Source: Stichopus chloronotus
Taxonomy: Eukaryota > Echinodermata > Holothuroidea > Aspidochirotida > Stichopodidae
Direction of reading: 5' to 3'
Length of the DNA stretch: 64,000 bases
Assembly: GCA_021234535.1 (NCBI GenBank)
Contig: CM037840.1
Span: 25,921,020 to 25,985,019, forward strand
In this document: positions 44,701 through 59,000 of the stretch, piece by piece
How positions within the stretch are numbered: position 1 is the stretch's first letter
Layout of the letters: every line of letters begins with the position of its first letter
Position numbers and translations under genes: made by a program
Notes under the pieces: generated by a model
What the model saw: the letters and a program-made list of their open reading frames with translations, nothing else
What the model was told of the DNA's origin: nothing
Databases searched by the model: none

Positions 44701-46049
44701 GATCCTACCACATGATTTGATCCCGATAAAGGTTTTGACCCTGATCAAATTTTTAGAGCACATAGGTTTTTTCATAGCTGCTTTTTTTTTTTAACCGTGT
44801 TTGGCCTTACATTGGTTTGAATTATTATTGTTTTAATTTTATTTTGGTAAGTTGTAGAGCTTGATGAGGCAGAGAAGAGCTTTTTAATTGAGGTATTTGA
44901 TTACTCAATTATTTTTGTCTTAAATATACATTTTTGGTTGTTTTTTTATACTACTTAACAATTGTCATTGTTTACTCGCGCAGACAGACGAGAATGAAAG
45001 TTACTTAAATGCATAATAACTTTTTAAGGCTTAAAGACATTCCTCACTCAATCCAAAGTGGAAAGATTGATGTTGCTAGGGGATAAAGGTAAACAAATTA
45101 ATATATATTTTTGAAGGATCACGTCGGACACAAACGCGTGAGTTAGGAGAGGTTGAAGGGACGATAGAAAGAACAGGTTAAGGGGAATAACGCTGTCTTG
45201 CTTGAACTTCCAACTAATTTGTTTATAACTAGACACCCCAGCAGAGAACATAGCTCGTAAATTCTCGTCGCTCAGACCGATCAACTTCTCTTGAACCGCT
45301 AGCTAAAATATGGAGGTACATGTAATTGCTCCGTGCAAGGCATGACCGTCTGGTGTATTCTCGACAAGATGAAGAAGAGAGAGAGAGGAAAAAAATCGGG
45401 AGGCTCACCGTTGGTTTGGCTTTTTATTCCACGTCGGAGTATATGTGCTTAGCAATATTGAGAAAAAGGTATAGACTACTTACACAGTATAGCACGTATA
45501 AAGGGCGCTAGAAAAAGGTATCTGCATAACAAGCAAGCGACATGAAAAAAAGATGAAAAAAAAAAAACAAACTTAAAAGTATGGTGCACGGAGGGACGAA
45601 TAAACGAAATAGAGAAAAATATGAAACTATGTATTGTGGTAAAGAAGAAAGAGAAAAGAGTTTTAGGAGTTGAATGTATGAAATGAGAAAGATAAACATT
45701 CTAATACAGTAGCTAAGGAGGTATGAATTGAGTATAAGCTTTGAAACCATGCTTGTAAAGATTTATCATTCTTGACACTTACAGTTCATACCGTATACAA
45801 CGAACAGGTCCCCCCCCCCCCTCAGACCGTTCTCGTCAGTTTCCCTCCTTTTTCCATTTTCTTCATTTTCAGGCTTTCTTGGCAGGTTCTTAGTCATGGG
45901 TGGGGGGGGGGGAGAGATGGGCCAGCCCCTGAAAAATTCTTCGCCCCCAAGAAAGTTTAAAACTTGCTTTCGACTTAATAAATTTTGTCACATCTAGAGT
46001 AAATGTTTTTCGCACACCCCTGGATTTGTCCCCCCCCCCCTCTCCCTTC

Positions 46050-46865
46050 AGTACCACACACTTTCATCATCACTCCGCTGATTCTTCATTTATTTCTTCA
46101 TGCTCATTCTAACACCAACTCTTTATTTTCATTTTCACCCTTCGAACTCATCGGACATTCTCTTATCCATCAGCATCATTCTCATATTTATTCTTATCAT
46201 CATCGTATTTATTCTCATACTGATTCTAATTTTCATTCACACTGCCATTCTCACCATTTTCAGTCTCTATTCTCTTCATTCTCATTGCCGTATTCTTTCT
46301 CATCACTCTCAGTCTCAAATCCATTCTCACTCTGATTCTCTCATTCTCATATCCACTCTTTTCACTTTCATTCTAATAGCCATTCTAGTCATTGTCATTC
46401 CCATATCCATTCTCTTAATTCTCATCATTCTTATCATTCTCATACCCATTCTTATCAGTCACTCTCATTCTCATAAATCTCATACTCATTCTCCTTAATG
46501 TCATTCGCATGTCCATTATTTTCATACTCATTATTCTCATGTCCATTCCTGGTTATTTTCATATTCATTCTCATCACTTACATTCTCATTTCCATTCTCT
46601 TCATTCTCACTGCCATATCCATTCTCATCATTCTCTTTCTCAATCTTTTTTCTTTCATCCTGATTCTCATTCTAATATCCATCCTCGTAATTCTCATTCT
46701 TTCGTCCATTCTCATCACTCTCATCTTCACTCGGTCTCATTTTCATGTCCATTCCTTTATTTTTCTCACTCTCCGTTCCTATACTCTCTTCATTTTCTTT
46801 TTCCCTTCCATTGTCATCAGTGTCACATCCATTCTCATCTTCGTCATTGCTCTTACAAACTCTTG
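46050..46865 (+). repeat. Pyrimidine-rich array based on CATTCT / ATTCTCAT
   Basis: About 800 bases are built from degenerate CATTCT, TCATTCTCAT and CACTCTCAT words. Because the words are short and stop-free, all three forward frames stay open for 100 or more codons. The predicted proteins (Ile-Leu, His-Ser or Ser-Phe rich) show no domain and are rejected. G is nearly absent from the + strand. Confidence 0.8.
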
Positions 46866-47588
46866 ATCTCGAGAGGGTCGATCAGATCCGAATCCAATCA
46901 AACTGATCGTGATCAATGACCAAGTGTTAAAGCTGTTTTATTGGAACATCTGATTGACAATAAAATTGCACTTTCCAATAGTGTCCCTCGATCGATGTAG
47001 ATAAGTTGGTATTATGGTACTGTTGTGTGATCTCCAGCCATTTTCCCGTACTTGCACTCAGTTACTAATACAGTGAGTGAATTCTCACTCAGGCTTATCT
47101 TATCGTGTGCACTTCCATGCCATAGTTTTCACTTTAAGGGCTCATGTATTGCGCTTTGTCTCGTTATCTAAAGCGACACTTTCCGTGCACTCGACGAGAG
47201 AATCTTGGTTATTATTTCGTTCTACAAAAACCTAGGCAATATATTTTCATTTTTTTTGTCATGCCTCTTATCGGCATCGCAGTAGTTGTTAAAAGCCAAT
47301 TGAAAAAAGGAAAACAAATCTTTGCCGTGGATTTGTGCAAAAATATGATAGTTCCCATCAATTAAATGACAATGCTACCATCGACGGGACGGATATCTGA
47401 TCTCTCTTTTTGTTGCGGGTATGAGCCTATCCGTGCGCTCACTCATCTCAGATAAAAAATATTTCTCTTCAAAACAAGCCAAAATATTGCTGTCGGTCCC
47501 CTCTACCAGTTAAAATATTTTACTAGATATATGTGGCAGCGGCTCCTTAATGATGATGACTGTGACGACGTTTCTCCGCTGTCCTGCA

Positions 47589-47726
47589 ATATATATATAT
47601 ATATCAATATATATATATATATCAATATATATATATATATCAATATATATATATATCAATATATATCAATATATATCAATATATATATCAATATATATAT
47701 CAATATATATATATCAATATATATAT

Positions 47727-47767
<41 letters not shown>
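47589..47767 (+). repeat. TA microsatellite with periodic TATATCAA
   Basis: TA repeats are interrupted by CAA every 8 to 18 bases, giving TATATCAATATA words, then end in pure TA. Two overlapping open frames of Tyr-Ile repeats come from it and are rejected. Confidence 0.9.
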
Positions 47768-47769
<2 letters not shown>

Positions 47770-50512
47770 TAGATTACACCTTTACTAGACATATTGCAAA
47801 ATATAATAGTTTAAAATTGAACTTTAGCAGGACATTAACGATTGTCCAGCTAAGATTTGAACAAAAAACACCCACAGAGGTTGTGGCTTGTCCATGTGTA
47901 AACTCTGTGTAAGGTTGTAGGGCGGCTAGTAAGGGTTGGAAACACACATGGTTGTTTCCCAACCCGCACGTGTTGGATGCCTCGTAAAATTTGTTCTCTT
48001 TATGTATTTTAATTATTGATTAATGATGACAACAGAGACCAAATGCATTGAGAGACCTAATTAGTAGCCGGAGGGGGAATTTACATTTCTTAGGGGAAGG
48101 GTGCCAGCATAGCGCCTCCCAACACAGCACTACTGCATTGCACCTCGTACACACAAAATGTGAGAGTTTCCCCAGTTGTTATAGGTAACGGCTTGGTTCA
48201 CTCAACGTGTGAGAAACAAGCTATTGGGTGGGAATATCGTATCCATACGGGCCATGGGTTGAGTCTCCTGTTCCTTTGAGGAATCCACTAAGCACGAGTT
48301 TCGTTATCCTTGTCTGAAAAGAAACTCCTAAATTTTTAAACTGAATTTTTTTTTTAAGATTTCAGTACAAACAGATGGTCAAATAGTACCTGCGTAAATT
48401 TATCATATGGCAGTGGCGTAGCAACATGATGTTGAGTGCAAGGAGGGGGCAAACATTGAATGAGAAGCAAACTTATGCCCCGAAAACGGCAAGCGATCAA
48501 AAAGACAATGAATTTTGCGTGGGGTATAGAAACGTTAGAAAATTATAGTTGGATTTGGGCGAATATTTATCGGACAATTCCCCCAATCTGCGGTACCTTC
48601 ACTTATGTCATATGCAATGAAAGTTTGATCCTCTAAGTTGCTATTTTATTACTTCAAACATTTTGATGGTGATTAAACGGTTATCGCGAACACTTCGAAA
48701 ATTGCACCTTATCGACTAATGTAAGAAAAAAAATGCCAGAAGAAACAAAAAAAAAAGGAAAAAAAAAAAAGAAAAGCAGAACGCGCTACCTTTTCTCAGG
48801 CAACTTGTAACGTCCATTAAGGCATATTACATCAGTAAATATAACCTTGTCCGGTAAGTAACATGATAGGTCCAACGGACCGCCGCCGTTGGATATGCAA
48901 CCGTGGCTTCTAGGTTGAAATCACCATGACTTGTAAAATCCCCTCCAGGACTAATCGAATGAGGTCTTCACACGCCAATCATTTTTTTTTATATATATTT
49001 TGACATCACTGTCCCACCAGGCTATGTGACATCTGACGAGATCGACACACAGACACACTTTCGGACATTCAAACATACACAAATATAGACAAGATTAAAG
49101 AACAGAGAAAAGGAAAAGATAGAGCCGTTTAGGGATTTGCTAAATTGTCTCTTCTACGGTATGTGGACGAGAAGAAGACCTATTGTAATTACGAAATGGC
49201 TAAAACATACCACCCACATAAAACATGCAATTTTGGACGTAAACGACGAGAGTAAATATGTTAATATATGTGGCTACGTACACAAGGTAATTGTTGTAGG
49301 TAATGACGTCATTCCTTACGTCATGACACTCGTTGTGCAGAGTGATATATCTACTGTAGATTTCCGTCCCTCTGTTTGTCTTCTTTTCACTCCTTCCCAT
49401 TAACTCAAAAGAATGTCGCTACACAAATCTCCGTTTCTCGAAAAGAAAATATGGACAGCAACACCCCATTTTTAATCCGAAACCCGTTTATTCTTAACCT
49501 CGTTTTATCCGAACTGGCCGGTCCGCTGTTGAAAAGCGGTATTTTACAGTGTCCTCCATAGAATTTTCAGCCTAGTTTTGACGACGTTTTGCCTATCTCT
49601 CTGTTAAACATTTTTCAATACGGCACACAGATTTGTTGAAAAGATAAAATTAAAAAATGAATATCATGGGGAAAAAAAGATAACAATGAAACAGGGCAGC
49701 AAATTCCTAGCCTGTTATCTCGTTTGCGTAAGCTGTTAGAAACGTTCTTTTCAAATGAATGCAGGAGCCGGAGAGAGAATATTGTTTGACTTTTCTTCCA
49801 CATCATACCATCAAAAATCAATCAATATCGATAAAAAAAAAAAGAAAATAGAGAAAGAGATGGGATAATTAGAATTTCCTTTCCTCGCTATACTTTCACC
49901 GTTCATGTACTTTCATCGTCCGTGTGCCGTAACAATGCAAACACGTGCCCTACTTATGCAATTGACCATGAGGAATCCCAGCTTCTTTCGATCGCAGAAA
50001 AAAAGAAAAAAAATTAATATAAAATTTCCAATTCCATTATAGATGAAGAATTCCATAAAGAATTTTAGAAAGAGCAGGAGAGGGAAAAACAAAAGAAAAT
50101 AAAAGTAGAAGGGTACATGTGAGATAAAATGAAAGCCATGAAGCCAAAATGTTGGCATGTTGTCCTTGGTGCGTCAATCAACCTCTCAACCGCATACCTG
50201 CCCCTCTTTCTTCATTGTCTCTTTACCTACCGGCTTAAATCATTTGTACCCATCGATTTGAGAGTTATGAGGTCTTTCACTTTTTGTCTTCTTTTGTCTT
50301 TTTTTTTTTGGTATCTCTCTTGTCATCTTCTCTTTGTCTTTGATCATGGTGGAGCTCCCATGCTCTGATCGAGCAAACGAAAAAAAAAACAAAATAGTAA
50401 AAGCGGAAAGCGGTCAACTGGGCGGGCAAAGCGATCAGTGACGACAGTTGATCACATTAAAGGGGATGCATCTAGGGGGAAGCAAGGCACACCTCGCCTA
50501 CAATAAGAAGAA

Positions 50513-50582
50513 TGTGTGTGTATATATATATGTATATATGTATATATGTATATATGTATATATGTATATATGTATATATGTA

Positions 50583-50674
<92 letters not shown>
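50513..50674 (+). repeat. TATATATG octamers followed by (TA)n
   Basis: After GTGTGTG, an octamer TATATATG repeats about eight times (from about 50524) and passes into about 85 bases of pure TA. Several open frames on both strands are products of the repeat. Confidence 0.9.
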
Positions 50675-50676
<2 letters not shown>

Positions 50677-51487
50677 AATCAACGGTTGAATCTCCGACGA
50701 GACCTTTAAGATCAGACAAACGTATGTCCGAGCAGCGAGTGAGTCGGTAGAGTGACAAGGCCATTGGCTTCCGGCGAGAGGAGGATGATCGTAACAGACT
50801 CGGTGGGGAACGGTTTGAAGTTACCATGCTTCTCGCAAGATTGACACCTGCAACTGTGTCAAAAGTTACTCCCCGACAACGCGTGCGCAGAATGACGAGA
50901 CACGCACAGGATGGTGAAGATAGAAAGAGTTTAAGGGGGAAAAAAGAAAAGAAAAAGCTACTTCAACAAACTGCGGTAATAGCTTGCGGTCAGCTCTTGA
51001 ATAATTAGTAAGTCGATGAGTGTTTAATTAACCAGAAACCAAACAAGATCGTTTGTAAAATATTAATTAGGACAAGATGAAAAAAGCTAATGATAGAATT
51101 GGTCACGCACCGATCAAAGAACACGGTAATAAACTTGTTTAACAACTCCCCCCTCCCCCTCCCTCCCTCTTAAGTTCATGGTTGTTTCCACTGATCTTAT
51201 CCCATTTAGACCTGTAAGTGAAACGCCAAGTCCGAGTTTGCTGAAAATTTCACATTTCTTTGTGTCACTAGAATGTTTATCCTCAAACAAAGTGGCGTTG
51301 GTCATGCAATAAATCACGCGGAAAGGATTTCAACCCTCTGTACGCCTCAGGGTATAATGATGGCTCATTAAAAGTTTGAAATACTGTTGAACTTTTTCCC
51401 CCTCATTTTGGTGACATCATTATTGCGTCAAAAGAATGACGTACCTTTGACAATAAGTCTGAGTTGTGGTCGTAAGAAACAGCCCAA

Positions 51488-51813
51488 AGGGAAAGAGGGC
51501 GTTAAGAATATACCATTTTGGCATACAAGAAAAGTAGCTTTCATCATTGTTCAAACATTCCGTCTCATCAATAAGGATCTACAAAAGCTTCATGTCCTCA
51601 AAACATTATGCATGTGATTAGTAACGGAAGATGCATCATTTGAAAAATTTGGGTGAACAAATTGTTGTTGAGCAACAAATATCAGAATTTCTAAATGTAA
51701 GAAAGTTATTTCTCAAAGAGAAATCTCCTGTCCTGTTTTATTTTGAATGGTCTTTCATTCTGTGTCCATTTTTAATTGGTTTAAAAAATATGTTTTTCGT
51801 AACCGAACATTGT
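51488..51813 (-). mobile_element. TTAA MITE family A, copy 6 (right end decayed)
   Basis: The left end AGGGAAAGAGGGCGTTAAG and the interior (GGCATACAAGAAAAG, TCTCATCAATAAGGATCT, GAGCAACAAATATCAG, TATTTTGAATGGTCTTTC) match the family in the copy-4 orientation. The right terminal repeat is not recognisable, and the left TTAA is replaced by CCAA. The right boundary is approximate. Confidence 0.7.
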
Positions 51814-52058
51814 GTCAAGTATTGGAAAGAATAATGGTCATTAGCATACGAATATTCTGCTAAATTTCAAGTGCCCTTATGCAATTAATTAAAATGTAAA
51901 ACAGTAAAATGGAATGCAAAATTTCCTTTTATTTACATAAATTGCCTTTTTATTAATATTTTCGATATTCGACCTGAATACTGATCATCTGATCACTATG
52001 GACGTTTTATTGCTCGAAGTGTGAATTCTTTGTTCGACTCCGTTTACTTTCTTTTTAA

Positions 52059-52361
52059 AGGCAAATAGGACTTTTGTTTTACAGAAAAACAATCGCATTT
52101 TTAAAACCCTTTTTTGTGGACATATAATGATAGATTATTCAAAATAAGGAAGGACAATAGCCTTCTTTTCGAGAAATAAGGTTCTCAGAAATTAAGTTGT
52201 TTATGATAAACATAATATTATGAATAATCATGTTTTGAGCAGATCTGAATTTTTGAAGCTATAGCTGATGTTTATCGATGAGATTGAATGGCTTACAAAT
52301 AACTCAAGCTATTTTATTTTGTATCATTGGTTGTTACATTTTCAACGCAATACACGTCCCT
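52059..52361 (+). mobile_element. TTAA MITE family A, copy 7 (internally deleted)
   Basis: TTAA lies at 52055-52058 and 52362-52365. The left end AGGCAAATAGGACTTTTG and the right end ...ACACGTCCCT are diverged. The interior keeps ATAATGATAGATTATTCAAA and ATAAGGAAGGACAATAGCC. It is about 40 bases shorter than other copies, with the loss near 52190-52210 where TTTGTTGCTCAA should be. It faces copy 6 across about 250 bases. Confidence 0.7.
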
Positions 52362-52948
52362 TTAATTTAATGAATTTATCATTTTTGAAAATTATAATAG
52401 AATCTTTTAATGGAAAATAAATCGAAGGGAGAAGTTCAAAGCAATTACATTATTACTTACAGCACTGTCACTGTGTGAGATAAAAAAAAAAATTGTTTTC
52501 GTTGTTTTCTTGAGGAAACAACGAGAATTCTGAGGCAAAAATGACATGGGATCAGATTTTATCTATGATATTATTGTGGTTGACACGTTTGCCCTTGGTT
52601 TGGCCGCAGAATCGCACCCTCTTATCAACTGGCTACCGGCTGTTAACTGTACACAACTTTACTACCCCGTTATCATTGTATGACCAATATTATTATCAGT
52701 ACAATGCGAAGTGAATTATGCAAAGATACTGGAACCTACTTAGTCAAGTCTGTTTATTAAATTAAATTCCAAATGCGTAGGTTAAGAATAGGGATGAATG
52801 AATGATGGGGGGGGGGGGGGGGTGCGTGCATCGCGCGCACGCGTATAAACGAAACCGGACAAAAGTAAACCCAGCCGTGAATAAACATTTATTTTGCATG
52901 ATTATCGCGGAATTGGTCTAACGATCTAATCGGGCAATTTTCGAAAGT

Positions 52949-53037
52949 GATAAATCGAGGGTGCATGACAGTAAAAGGAAATAACTTCTTTGTGTACGCG
53001 ATTTTGGCGATAAGATACAAGAAGATACAGTGAGATA
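52949..53037 (+). promoter_or_regulatory. GATA-motif cluster 3, roughly helically phased
   Basis: GATA cores start at 52949, 53009, 53014, 53024 and 53034 on the same strand, so the last three are spaced by exactly 10 bases. Short CG-rich stretches lie nearby (52820-52850). It may be an enhancer or a chance AT-rich run. Confidence 0.3.
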
Positions 53038-56000
53038 AAAACACGTTTTGACGGCTTGTGTGCACAGTTCACCCGCTGTGCATGTGACACTGTGTATTAT
53101 TTTATGTACAACGCATATTCCTATATAGCTTTATAAACCGGTACGGATTATCGTAGTGCACCGGCGTACCCTCAGAAAACTGTCGTCTTTTCATTAAAAT
53201 TATGTCATGATAAGAGTTTTTCTTGTGATAACCAGACATACTGTCATGGTGCGCTTGTGTTTTTTTCGAGAGGGCATAAATACGTATTATACCATGCGGG
53301 GACCGACTGTATAGTTCCCCATACACACCGTATTTCATACATCTGTATCATGCATGCATGTTAAAAGCATACGTATCAAGACGCTTGCATCTCAAAATTT
53401 TATTGTCATTGACGAGATAAAAGCAAATTGAAAAGGTCAGAGGGAGGGAGAAAATAAATGAAAACGAGTAACGCGAACAAAAATTGCTGATAGGGTGAGG
53501 TCTATTAGTCACCGATCTTTCGGATTACGATATTATTTTTCGCAAATTAGAGGAAAGCCTTGCAAAAATTGTCAAGTATGTTCTCATTTTTTGTCTTTTT
53601 TTAGTCATTCAATTTAGGTTTACATGCCGAATCTTTGTGAATTTGTGTCCTATTGTGTATCTATACAATAGCTATTTTGTAGACATATTACCACAACACC
53701 AAACGGACAGGCGGGGGGGGGGGGGGGTGAGCGTATATTGGTATAATTTCTTTTATATGATCGTCTTGTCCGAGACCATTCATGACGTCCTGTGCAAATA
53801 TGACCGATCCTGTTTCATGTTTTTTTTTGTCTCTCTCCCCCACCCCACCTGACCACCTCTCTCTCACTCTCTCTTTCGCTTTTCGAACTTTATTTTGTCA
53901 TCCATTGTACTAGCTACACGGATGTACTAGAAATGATATTGATACTTCTCGATGATATTTTTATTGACTGCGTAAAACGTTGTAATAGTTTCTATAAAAA
54001 TTTGTTCAGAAGTTCTCAGCTTTTATGACAACATACATGCTAAGTATATTTAGTGAAAATGTACGATTCATCCCATGGCGAAGATATGTGAGACCGAGAG
54101 GGGGGTGGGGGGTGGTTTGGTTTTCCTAAGGAATGGCTTGAAGCGAGATCTGCTATTATTCCTGCGTTTTCGAAAGTACATCACAGCCTGACTATACTTC
54201 TTGCATTTGTAAAAAAAAAAGTTGTAAACACAACCGTACAGTGGTCTATTGTCCTAATAAAGCTTAATTTCCAAAGGCAATTGCGTTTGCATATGAGTTA
54301 TGTTGTAAGCATTCGCACGACGTACATTTACCACAGGGTCCAGTTCCGCCACCTTTTTAGCCTGAAAAAAATCTAAAATGCTCTTTATTCTATTGTAGTT
54401 AGTGCTCCAATCAATGAAATTTCTCCCGGATGAACCGTGGCATGCTTGTTTTTTTTCAGATTGGTGTCAAATAGAAGAAAATCATGGAAGATTTTTATTA
54501 CATTTTTGTACTGCAAACATCATATAGTCAGATGAAGTTTGAAATAGTTGATCAATACGATATTGCCAGTACATTGACTTCATAATTCATATGTGTATGG
54601 TATCTTCAAGGTAGTCTAAAATTTACGACTTAGTTTTATAATTATGATTATTATAATCATTCTCTCTTGAAAAAAACTCTCATGAAAGAAAAAACAACAA
54701 ACATAAAAATAAACGTAAAATAAAATGTAAATCATTGCATGAACTTGCTAATAGTGATATAGCCGCATGCCATACTTGCCTCTCATACTACGACAACAAC
54801 TCTATTCAAGAACGCGTGTACATAATTAAGCTTATTGAATTATGACGGTGGTTTAAATTATTCTTTATTTAATAAATTAATATCCATCCGATGTGTACCT
54901 GGTTAAACTATAAAAAAAAAATAATGATAAACAAACAGACCACAATTTTTTTGATTTATTTCTATAATTTCAGAGTTCCTGAATACTTGCAGATCAGGTC
55001 CTGGCTATAAACTAAAATAGTATCTCTTTTTTTCTCCTTTTTTTTTGTTTGGTCCCGTGTTTGCTTATGAGCGCCTCTCCTGGTTGCTCTCCGGAGTCGC
55101 GTGAGAAACTACACACTCGGCGAACCGTTTACATATTTGCGAGGATTGTTTTAGCTTTAAAACCCTAAGTACATTTATGTGTCACCCATTACGGGGGCAA
55201 CGGTTACAACCCCCCTCTTAAGAACAAGTTAACAAAATCGCTGGCGGTTTTGGTTTGGGAGTGTGTACCTTAGAATATTTGCAAAAGAAAAAGAAAGAGA
55301 AGAAGAAACAACAGAAAGGTTGAGCAATGAAGTTATATTAAAAGGACCTTTACTGAAAGATGTTCGTTGAAACTATGCATACGTTGCAATTGCCATAATT
55401 CATTTCATAGAAACGATTCATTTTTTTCCCCCGGAAAATGCTTTTAGGACCTTGATTTACTTCATTTGTCGTTTTATTTCGTAATTATTTTATTGACAGA
55501 TGATCGTTCTTTCTTATTTTTTTAATTCATCTTTTTATTTTATTTATTTATTTTTTTGTATTTTGGTTTTGTTTGTTTTGCTCTCACCGACGCGTGGGAA
55601 GGGGGAAACCTGTTGAGGAGCTTTCATATAGTCTGAAGACGAAATTAAAAAAAAGAGAAAAAAAATAGAATAAACAAATCAACAGGTGATTGATAAAGAT
55701 GGAAGAACGATGGTCTAGATTATTCAAAATTAAAGTCAACTCTCAGATGGTTTGTATAGGTTGCTTGTATCGTACGGTATATACAGTGAGTAACAGAAAC
55801 ATGTTTTTACAAACATGTCCGTCCAGTCTGTGCAATTTACTGTAAAACTCTACCCGTGTAACATGCTGATTTCTGGAGATGATTTTCCAAGTCTACTTCA
55901 TAGAACCGACTCAATAGTGCATAACATAGAATTTAAACTAATGGAGGCTTGAGTAAAGTTTGAGTGAATAACCAAGCTTGTACGGTTTGATTTATTTTTA

Positions 56001-59000
56001 CATAGACTTCCACTTTCCAAACATCTTCCCAAACATCTTCCCTAAGTATGGCTATTTCTCTTCTGTGGTCACCACGCATTGCACAGTTTGAGCACCTTTT
56101 GACGGTACCGACTTTTGAAACTGTGCATTATGAGGAAGACCTGAGTTAAGCAAGTGAGAGATGAAAAAAGCGTGAAAACGTCAACGAACCGAGCAATGAA
56201 AAAAAAAAGATCCAAGTATGAAAAACAAGTATATTGGTATAGTACGAAAGATATATTCATATTCGAATTCACCTGATCGTGATGCGCAGTGATTAGATAT
56301 ATACCAATTGATCTAAATCATCTAACAGTTATTACAGTTGCTTTAATTTCTTATTTTGGCTGTGAAGAATTATAGCTGACTCCGCCAATCTGTCTGCGAC
56401 ATATTTCTTGAGGCAAACACGTATTTTGATATGATTAAATTTACTTCTAGGCCTTAAGCCCATTGTACATTTACATAATCACGCACTCTAAATGCACATT
56501 CAGCCAAGGGAACGAGGACGCCATCACATTTTGCTGGTTCTTATTACTTTGTGGGTATTGGCCTATGCCTCCTTGCGCTCTCTCGTTACGTTCCGCTGCT
56601 GAACACTGAATGTGTGAAGTTCACCAAGTTGCTGCAACTTAGTCTAGGACCTAAGTAAAATCAGTGATATTGTGTCCAATTTTAATTGCCCCGTGGTCCT
56701 GCACACAGGTGCAGATCACTATCGTGTAGTAAACATACCACCACTACATAAAGTACGATAAATACAATAGTTTAAAAACGACAACTAGCAACCAAAGAAA
56801 ATTATACAGATGTAACATGCAGTTCATCACATGAATATGCACATATACATGACACGTATGGAAATTTTAAAATGTCATCCGGAGTTCATATTTTAGCACA
56901 TTTTATTAATTTTTTTCGAGCAATTAATGCTTTCATCAACTGTAACTAGAAAGAAGGAACCAAATTCAAACAGAAACAAAACAGCGAAGAGTTCGTTGGA
57001 CAGTAGTGGTTCAACTGGGTTGTAGACAACAAATTAAAACAACCCCGCAAGTAAAAATGTTGCAAAAAAAAAAAAACAGCTAAAGACTATGGTAAATAAC
57101 TTTTTTATCACTAAAGATTCAGGAACGAAAAGTGGTCAAAATTCGAAAAAAATAGACCGTTATATTCTCATCGTGAGAGGGATGTGTATTTTTATCTATG
57201 TACCGCCTCGATGCATGCGACTTCGGATAGAAATAAGCCCATTGAATATAGAGCCTGGTAACCCTTTGCACTTTTTTGTAATTTAGTTTTGTTATGCTGA
57301 ATGCATTTGTTAATTTAAGAGCAAAAATCATTTCATGTACAAAGTAGTTAAAAATAGTTAAAAGAAAGCCTAATACTCATAAAATTTCTTCTTTTTTTCT
57401 TGCATTTTTGGCCTCCCATAAAGTTCAGAAACAAACATCAATGGAATGATTTCGTATGATCGCTCACGTAAAATACAGTGAAACCTTTTAACTCACAGAA
57501 AAGTCGGAGAGACAATCCAAGAGGATTGTTCTCCATTTTCCATGAACGCATTGACTTTGCAACCCTATTCTCGTTTAGTGGATTCTCTTTTAGAGCCTGA
57601 AAGGGTTGTCCACACACTTCAACACAGTGTGGAAATAAATGCTAACAATTATCAAAAGTCCCGGTTTTTGTTTATCTGATACGGACGTTGTTCTAGATTT
57701 CCAAATATCCACGAATATTTCGATACCGACGGTGCATTTTCAAAACTTAAAGCCGAAGTCGTTTGTATACAGATAAGAAGTGTACTGCTAGTTTTAGTTT
57801 GACCGTCTTGTTCCATGAATTATGGTGCGTAATCGAGAAAAAGGAAGAGCGAGCCGGAAAGCTGATACCTCATTTAAAATTCAATATGGGGGGGGGGGGG
57901 AGGGCGGGGCGTAATGAAGGGGGTTATGGGGGTTCCACTATGTCGTGACTAGGAAAATAAAACAGAGGGATGGGGTCTATAAAATGATGATCTATTTATG
58001 TAAAAGATTAAGAAATGTCGTGTAAGGGTTGGTCTTGGTAGAAGGCGTTCTTTAGTACAACTTAAATATGAGCCTCACGCCTGCATGGCCAGCCTATCGA
58101 TCATGTGGTTTTAAATTTTAAAACACTGAAAGGCAAAGCTTGCAGGGATTTTATCATTGAAACATCTTTCATACCCGATTATTGGGACACTAACTCAGGG
58201 GGGCTTTATTTCTTTTTGAGGTTTCAGAAAGCTAATAAGTACGGTAGGAGTTCTAGCTTCTATGTGGCATATTTAAAAAGTGCGGTGAACTCGAGCTACC
58301 GTAAAACCCATTGTTTCTTTTTTTTTTCCTTCTTCCAAAGAAGGGTTTAGAGTTTAGAGAGAGGGGGGAAACAGGCCAGGACCTGTACGTAAAATATTAA
58401 CCATTAGAAGGAGTATTAAACCCCGTAGTGACAACACGATCATCTCTCCTGCTGTTGTCTTTAGTTCATAAGCCGAAATAAAATAAACAAGGAGAGCAAA
58501 AAACAATTGTGTGTATTTATATAATGAACCCTGTATTCTTTCATCTATACACGTAGTTAAGAATCAAAGTCCGAGAGAGCCTTTCGGTTTTAAAACGGTG
58601 AGCAAACTGTTATGAAAGGTTACAATGCTGCACCCGAGATGAGCCCCGGTGACTTCAGTGCACGCATCAGGTTGCTTGCATTCCGAATCAGCCAAAAGGG
58701 CAACGGTTAGGTACACTGCCTAACAGGAAGACCTGTGCATATACCGTATATTGTGTGTCTCAGTGTTGACCCACTGAGAATGAGCCCCACATGTAGCCTA
58801 CCTTGCGAATTTAATGAGAAGCCAACCACTGTAGTTCAAAGCAGGAACTTTCCATCAACCAAAATTTCCTCCAAGTCTGACATTGGCAGGAGACGAAGTA
58901 AAATCATTTTGAACGTTAAGCACATTCACCTCCACCCCCTCCCACTCCCCACCACCCCGCTAAGAGAAGTAGTTACAAAGAGTTTTGGTTGCCATTTTTG

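Noticed and set aside
46003..46919. Four overlapping forward frames of 110-136 codons
   Set aside because: All come from the CATTCT-type array; the products are low-complexity and the frames overlap each other.
47531..47912. Tyr-Ile-rich frames
   Set aside because: Direct translation of TATATCAA/TA microsatellite.
50448..50827. Several Tyr-Ile/His-Ile frames on both strands
   Set aside because: Translation of TATATATG and TA repeats.
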